Origin: Pseudomonas sp. UBA5706
Lineage (GTDB): Bacteria; Pseudomonadota; Gammaproteobacteria; Pseudomonadales; Pseudomonadaceae
DNA: 64,000 nucleotides
NCBI RefSeq assembly: GCF_002419965.1
Contig: NZ_DIHC01000007.1
Span: 62,001 to 126,000, forward strand
Reading direction: 5' to 3'
Under the pieces are notes generated by a model. The model saw nothing but the letters and a program-made list of their open reading frames with translations. It did no database searches and was not told the DNA's origin. Of this stretch, positions 59,758 to 64,000 are shown in pieces. Every line of letters starts with the position of its first letter. Position 1 is the stretch's first letter. Both the position numbers and the translations under genes were made by a program.

Positions 59758-60019
59758 CCGGTCGATTCTCCGTTGCCGGTGATAGCTACAAGGTCAAAAG
59801 CGCGTCGAAAAACTCGGCAGTCAGCGCCCTTGACCGGTTCTCTACAGGGAAAGGGGCGCGATTGTCAGGGATTGGCGAGCAGAATCAAAGAGTTGTCGGA
59901 GAGATGGTCGATTTTCAGCGTTTTCCGATGAGTGATTGCGACAGGATCACGCAGTTGGACTGCATTGTCTGACGTTCCAAATGGCCGCCGCGTGAAAACC
60001 GCGCTAGCGCGTGTTTCGG
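59758..60019. other. Intergenic region
   Basis: 262 bases between the upstream side of the SdaC-like gene and the 3' end of the sensor kinase gene. I see no gene and no convincing palindrome. Confidence 0.3.
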
Positions 60020-61345
60020 TCACCGAGCCACGCGCAACGGCATGCTCAATTCCACTCTCAATCCATCGCTGCGACTGTCAAACTTCAGCGAGCAGTCACA
60101 CCGCTGCACGATGGCCTGCACGATTGCCAGGCCCAAGCCCGCGCCAGGGCTTTTGCCATTGCGCCAGAAACGCTGGGTCAATTTGTCCAGATCCGGCTCG
60201 GGAATCCCCGGGCCATAATCGCGCACCCGGAAATGCGCCTGCCCATCGAACGTCTCCAGACTCAATTCCACCCGCGCATCGGTCTGGGTGTGACGCAGCG
60301 CGTTGTCCAACAGGTTGCGCAACGCCGCAACCGCGAGCGCCGCAGGCATTTCCACCGCTGCTGCGGACAACTGCGCAGGCAGAATCAACTCGATACGCTG
60401 GTCGTCGCCACGATTGGCGTCGTGAATCGCCAACCTGGCGACCTTCTCGGCATCGCATTGCACACCGTCGTCGAACGACAGGCTGCCCTCCACCCGCGCC
60501 AGCAACAGCAGTTGTTCCAGGGTTCGATGCATGCGATCGGCGCCCTCCTCCGCATGGGCCAGCGCCTTGTCGCGCTTGTCCCCCTCGGTCATGCGCGCCA
60601 CCTGCAGATGAGTCTTGATGGCTGTCAGTGGGCTGCGCAATTCGTGAGCGGCATCGCCTGTGAGCCTGCGTTCGCGTTCAAGGGTCTGGGCGATGCGCTG
60701 GAACAACTGATTCTGGCTTTTGAGCAACGGCTGCAATTCGCTGGGCAGATGAGGCACATCCAGCGGCTCGACCGAATCGGCGCTGTGTCGATTCAATGCA
60801 TCACGCATGCGGTTAAGCGGCGCCAAGCCTCGGCCAATTCCGAACCACACCAGAATCAGGCTGCCGAACAGGGCGAACAGCACCGGCAGCGACGCAGCGA
60901 GCAACACCGAGTGGCCCAACACGTCACGCTCTATCTGCCGGTCTGCGGTACTCACGCGCACATTGCCGTGCATCATGGTGTACACACGCCAGTGTTCGCC
61001 GTTGATCATCTGGTCGACGAACCCGCTAGAGTCAGCCTTCAACGGTTCTGCGGGCGAGCTTTCGGTGCGTGCCAGCACCTGGCCGCGCAAGGAACTGAGC
61101 TGGCAGGCCATGCCGTTCGGGATGCTCAGCTCGTCGGCGTGCAGGGTGTTGCCGTCGCCGTCGCTGGGCATTTGCATTTGCTCCAGCAGCCCGGCCACCA
61201 TGCGCGCAGACGCCTCCAGGCGCTGGTCGAGAGATTCCATCATCTGCGTGCGCAGGTCGCGCAGCATCCAGGCGGCGGCGAGCACCCAGATCACGATGAA
61301 CGCCGAGCCCAGCGTCAGGCTCAGGCGCGCTCTGAGGCTCATCAT
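60020..61345 (-). CDS. dsbS: Sensor histidine kinase, DsbS/QseC-like
   Basis: 441-residue membrane kinase. First membrane segment about 10-29, periplasmic domain 30-146, second segment about 147-170, HAMP, HisKA with His234 (DAAHELRSPLTAIK), and an ATPase domain with DNALRHT and PGAGLGLAI. The periplasmic part has a single cysteine, Cys81, in MACQLSS. The gene is coupled to the response regulator by a 4-base overlap and lies next to dsbD, the arrangement of the copper-responsive DsbRS system of P. aeruginosa, where a sensor cysteine at about the same position is, as I recall, important. QseC or PmrB are alternatives by similarity alone. Confidence 0.8.
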   Translation of the reverse strand: MMSLRARLSLTLGSAFIVIWVLAAAWMLRDLRTQMMESLDQRLEASARMVAGLLEQMQMPSDGDGNTLHADELSIPNGMACQLSSLRGQVLARTESSPAEPLKADSSGFVDQMINGEHWRVYTMMHGNVRVSTADRQIERDVLGHSVLLAASLPVLFALFGSLILVWFGIGRGLAPLNRMRDALNRHSADSVEPLDVPHLPSELQPLLKSQNQLFQRIAQTLERERRLTGDAAHELRSPLTAIKTHLQVARMTEGDKRDKALAHAEEGADRMHRTLEQLLLLARVEGSLSFDDGVQCDAEKVARLAIHDANRGDDQRIELILPAQLSAAAVEMPAALAVAALRNLLDNALRHTQTDARVELSLETFDGQAHFRVRDYGPGIPEPDLDKLTQRFWRNGKSPGAGLGLAIVQAIVQRCDCSLKFDSRSDGLRVELSMPLRVAR

Positions 61346-62022
61346 CGATGTTGCTCCGGGTCACCGGCAGGCCCCAGCCGATAACCGAGGCCACGCACGG
61401 TTTCTATGATGCGACCTCCCAGTTTGCGTCGCAGGTGATGGATATGGACATTCAAGGCGTTGCTCTCGACCTCGTCGCCGAAGCCGTAGACGCAGTCCTT
61501 GAGCTGCTCGCTGGACAGCACCCGACCGCTGTTGTTGAGCAGTGCCTGCAGCAACGCCTGCTCGCGGCGCGACAGATCCACTGCCTGTCCTGCCAGGCGG
61601 GTCTCCCGGCTGCTGGGGTCGTATGTCAGCAGGCCGTGCTCGATCACATTGACGCTGCGCCCGGCCATGCGCCTGACCAGCGTATGCAGCCGCGCACTCA
61701 GCTCGCGCAGGTCAAAGGGTTTGAGCAGGTAATCATCGGCGCCCGCTTGCAGCCCATCGACGCGATCAGTGACCGTGTCGCGGGCGGTGAGGATCAGCAC
61801 CGGAATATGAATGCCTTGCTGACGCAACTGGCGCAGCAGTTTTAGACCGTCTTCATCCGGCAACCCGAGGTCCAGCACCATGACATCGAAATGCGCGGCC
61901 GAGAGCATTGCCCGTGCAGCCGACGCGGTGGCCACGCGGTCCACGGTCAGGCCTTGAGCGTCCAGGCCTGCAGCGATCCCGCTGGCAATCAGGTCGTCGT
62001 CTTCACAGAGCAATACGTGCAT
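61342..62022 (-). CDS. dsbR: OmpR-family response regulator, DsbR/QseB-like
   Basis: 226-residue two-domain regulator. Receiver with acidic Asp8-Asp9, phosphoacceptor Asp51 (MVLDLGLPDEDG) and Lys101 (LLKPF); C-terminal winged helix with LSRREQALLQALL and HIHHLRRKL. The ATG at 62022 has GAGGC upstream; longer reading to 62097 is not supported. Divergent from dsbD across 218 bases that contain a tandem PmrA-type box, so it should control dsbD. Confidence 0.85.
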   Translation of the reverse strand: MHVLLCEDDDLIASGIAAGLDAQGLTVDRVATASAARAMLSAAHFDVMVLDLGLPDEDGLKLLRQLRQQGIHIPVLILTARDTVTDRVDGLQAGADDYLLKPFDLRELSARLHTLVRRMAGRSVNVIEHGLLTYDPSSRETRLAGQAVDLSRREQALLQALLNNSGRVLSSEQLKDCVYGFGDEVESNALNVHIHHLRRKLGGRIIETVRGLGYRLGPAGDPEQHR

Positions 62023-62177
62023 GGCGGCCTCGAAAAAAAGGCGAGTGAAGCAGGTTAGGATTAAGGGTGGATTATGCACGATCCGAACTCGGCGCACGGC
62101 TAGGGATCACAGGACTGTCAAGCCTAGGCTCCCACCGTTCGGCAGAAGCAACCGGTTGCGCTCGGTAAGTGTTGCAG

Positions 62178-62194
62178 GTTAATCGGACCTTAAT
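62178..62194 (+). promoter_or_regulatory. PmrA/QseB-type tandem box upstream of dsbD
   Basis: GTTAAT (62178-62183), spacer CGGAC, CTTAAT (62189-62194): two direct repeats 11 bases apart, the known pattern of PmrA/QseB-class regulators. It is 46 bases before the dsbD ATG. A single CTTAAT half-site on the minus strand (62065-62060) faces dsbR. Confidence 0.6.
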
Positions 62195-62240
62195 CACCGA
62201 GCCTCACCCTCGCCGCATCAATGAGTGGCTGGGATTGGGC

Positions 62241-63971
62241 ATGCGCAGGTTGTGGGTTCTGATGTTTCTTGTGTTTCCGCTGCTGGCGCAAGCGCTGCCG
62301 GGTGGCGATCTGTTCAAAAAGCCGGATTTTCTGCCGGTCGGGCAGGCCTTCATGTTCAGCTCGGAGCGTCTGCAATCCGGCGAGACCCGGCTGTACTGGC
62401 AAATCGCTGAGGGTTATTACCTGTATCAGAAACGCCTTAAGTTCGACGGCCTGGGCGACGATCAGCAACCGTCTCTGCCCGCCGGAGAAGCCCACAACGA
62501 CGAGTATTTCGGCGAACAGCAGGTGTATCGCCAAGGCCTGGAGCTGCTACTTCCCGCGTCGGCCAGCGGACAGGTCACGGTGGGCTGGCAAGGCTGCGCC
62601 GACGCGGGCCTGTGCTATCCGCCACAAACCCGAGTTATCGCTGTGGGCGACGGCGTGCAGGTCATCGCCGCCCAAGCGCCCGATCAGGCGCTGGCCAGCA
62701 CCCTGCAAGTGCGCTCGCCGGGCTGGAGTCTGCTGATCTTCTTCGGGTTGGGCCTGTTGCTGGCCTTCACCCCCTGCTCGCTGCCGATGCTGCCGATTCT
62801 CGCTGGGGTCGTGGTGGGCAGTGGCGCACGGCTGCGCCGCAGTTTCGCCTTGGCGGGCGCCTACGTATTGAGCATGGCGCTGGTGTATGCGGGGCTTGGG
62901 GTCGTCGCGGCACTGTTGGGCGGCAATCTGCAATCGACCATGCAGCAGCCCTGGTTGCTGGGCAGTTTCGCGGGCCTGTTCGTGATCCTCTCTCTGCCAA
63001 TGTTCGGTTTCTTCGAGCTGCAATTGCCAGGTTTTCTGCGTGATCGTCTGCACCGTGCCGGTGGTCAGCGCCCGGGCGGCAGCCTGATAGACGCCGGGGT
63101 GCTCGGTGCTGCATCGGGACTGATGGTCGGTCCCTGCATGACAGCCCCTCTGGCGGGCGCACTGCTTTACATCGCGCAAACCGGCAACGCCGCGCATGGC
63201 GCACTGGCGCTGTTCGTCATGGGCCTGGGCATGGGCTTGCCGCTGTTGCTGCTGGTGACGATCGGCAATCGCTTGCTGCCCAAACCCGGCGCGTGGATGG
63301 ATCTGGTCAAGGGCATCTTCGGTTTTCTGCTGCTGGGCACCGCGCTGGTCATGGTCCGTCCGTTGCTGCCTGAAAGCCTGTGGCTTGCGCTGCTTGGCGG
63401 CTTGCTATTGATCGTCGCCCTCAATGCCGTGATGCACACGCGAGCACTGAAGCGCGCGGCGCCGATCGCCGGGCCCGCGGGCCTGATTCTCGGGTTGTGG
63501 GGCGTGATGCTGCTGGTCGGCGCGGCGGGTGGGGCGGCCGATCCCTGGCAGCCGTTGCAGGTCTACCGCGCATCGCACTCCCTAGCCAACAGCGGCAGCC
63601 AGGACGCCTTCACCACACTCCAGGCCCCTGCCGCGCTGGACCGGGAATTGGCCGCGGCACGCGCTGCAGGCCAGTGGGTGCTGGTGGACTACTACGCCGA
63701 TTGGTGCGTCTCCTGCAAAATCATGGAACAGAACGTTTTCGGCAAAACCGAGGTGCTGCAAGCGCTGCGCGGCGTGCGTCTGCTGCGTCTGAACGTAACC
63801 GCCGACAATGCCGCCAGTCGCGACCTTCTCAAGCGCTATGAGGTGCCCGGTCCGCCGACGTTGCTGTGGTTCGGCCCTGACGGCGGCGAGCGCCGTGAGC
63901 GTCGCATCACCGGCGACCTCAACGACACGCAGTTTCTCGCGCAGTGGCAAGCCACACGGGAGCGCGGCTGA
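62241..63971 (+). CDS. dsbD: Thiol:disulfide interchange protein DsbD
   Basis: Moves electrons from cytoplasmic thioredoxin across the inner membrane to periplasmic disulfide isomerases. 576 residues: signal peptide (about 1-18), N-terminal periplasmic domain with the redox pair in GCADAGLCYPP, a membrane domain with eight predicted segments and its two cysteines in FTPCSLP and VGPCMTAP, and a C-terminal thioredoxin domain with DWCVSCK. All six redox cysteines are present. The ATG at 62241 gives the signal peptide at the N terminus and has GGGA upstream. It overlaps the next start by one base. Confidence 0.93.
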   Translation: MRRLWVLMFLVFPLLAQALPGGDLFKKPDFLPVGQAFMFSSERLQSGETRLYWQIAEGYYLYQKRLKFDGLGDDQQPSLPAGEAHNDEYFGEQQVYRQGLELLLPASASGQVTVGWQGCADAGLCYPPQTRVIAVGDGVQVIAAQAPDQALASTLQVRSPGWSLLIFFGLGLLLAFTPCSLPMLPILAGVVVGSGARLRRSFALAGAYVLSMALVYAGLGVVAALLGGNLQSTMQQPWLLGSFAGLFVILSLPMFGFFELQLPGFLRDRLHRAGGQRPGGSLIDAGVLGAASGLMVGPCMTAPLAGALLYIAQTGNAAHGALALFVMGLGMGLPLLLLVTIGNRLLPKPGAWMDLVKGIFGFLLLGTALVMVRPLLPESLWLALLGGLLLIVALNAVMHTRALKRAAPIAGPAGLILGLWGVMLLVGAAGGAADPWQPLQVYRASHSLANSGSQDAFTTLQAPAALDRELAAARAAGQWVLVDYYADWCVSCKIMEQNVFGKTEVLQALRGVRLLRLNVTADNAASRDLLKRYEVPGPPTLLWFGPDGGERRERRITGDLNDTQFLAQWQATRERG

Positions 63972-64000
63972 TGCTCAGTTTCTCCGTGGGCCCGTTCGCG
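63971..64000 (+). CDS. Start of the next gene, probably a TlpA/DsbE-like protein (partial)
   Basis: The ATG at 63971 overlaps the dsbD stop as TGATG and the frame is open to the window edge (MLSFSVGPFA). In P. aeruginosa dsbD is followed by dsbE and dsbG genes, so a membrane-anchored thiol:disulfide protein is expected. Ten codons cannot prove it. Confidence 0.5.
   Translation, partial: MLSFSVGPFA

Noticed and set aside
58552..59931. 459-codon open frame antisense to the SdaC-like transporter gene
   Set aside because: Extremely His/Gln/Arg-rich translation, as expected from the complement of membrane-segment codons.
60011..61384. 457-codon open frame antisense to the sensor kinase gene
   Set aside because: Covers the kinase exactly and lacks any domain.

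Overview
The window is about 64 kb of GC-rich, gene-dense chromosome from a Pseudomonas, probably of the fluorescens/syringae side of the genus. I infer this from the gene content and from remembered P. aeruginosa PAO1 order: sagS-type hybrid kinase, glutathione peroxidase, msrB, alaA-type aminotransferase, htpX, tpm, deaD, class II DAHP synthase, ohrR, ohr, efp and earP occur in the same relative order as the PA2824-PA2852 block. EF-P carries Arg32 with the rhamnosyltransferase EarP beside it, and small REP-like inverted repeats sit in many intergenic gaps, as is usual in this genus. I see no insertion sequence, integrase, prophage or CRISPR array.

Layout. 1-3.3 kb: 3' part of a large SNF2-family helicase. 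3.6-12.2 kb: an accessory, catabolic-looking block made of an APH-fold kinase and a SnoaL/NTF2-like protein on the plus strand, a minus-strand operon (DUF1329 secreted protein, SDR dehydrogenase, KstD/fumarate-reductase-like flavoprotein, MFS transporter), a tyrosine phosphatase and a TetR regulator. 12.4-13.0 kb: a tRNA operon, (Glu-Gly) twice. 13.1-38 kb: the core block, rich in redox repair (free-Met-R-sulfoxide reductase, Gpx, MsrB, OhrR/Ohr), RNA/translation functions (DeaD, EF-P/EarP) and signalling (SagS-type kinase). 38-39 kb: DkgB-type aldo/keto reductase. 39.5-47.4 kb: a FadR-type regulator, a five-gene peptide ABC importer and a gamma-glutamyltransferase-like enzyme, probably one operon for gamma-glutamyl or related peptides. 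47.5-48.3 kb: two overlapping DUF202 membrane proteins. 48.5-54.1 kb: a sugar-acid locus (L-fuconate dehydratase, LysR regulator, UxaA-family dehydratase, MFS transporter). 54.5-59.8 kb: a GGDEF protein, a frameshifted DeoR regulator, a GNAT, an SDR and an amino-acid transporter of the SdaC type. 60-64 kb: a DsbRS-like two-component system divergent from dsbD and the first codons of the next Dsb gene.

Regulatory DNA is unusually legible. I could read a textbook sigma70 promoter with a GC-rich discriminator for the tRNA operon, an array of GAACCAAT half-sites in front of the FadR-type gene, paired 21-bp inverted repeats in front of ohr, an 8+8 palindrome in front of the UxaA gene, a PmrA-like tandem box in front of dsbD, and a perfect 18-bp hairpin between earP and efp. 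The best candidate for an undescribed system is the 3.6-12.2 kb catabolic block; its substrate cannot be read from sequence alone. Start codons were moved from the longest ORF start wherever a ribosome-binding site or family length favoured a later one.
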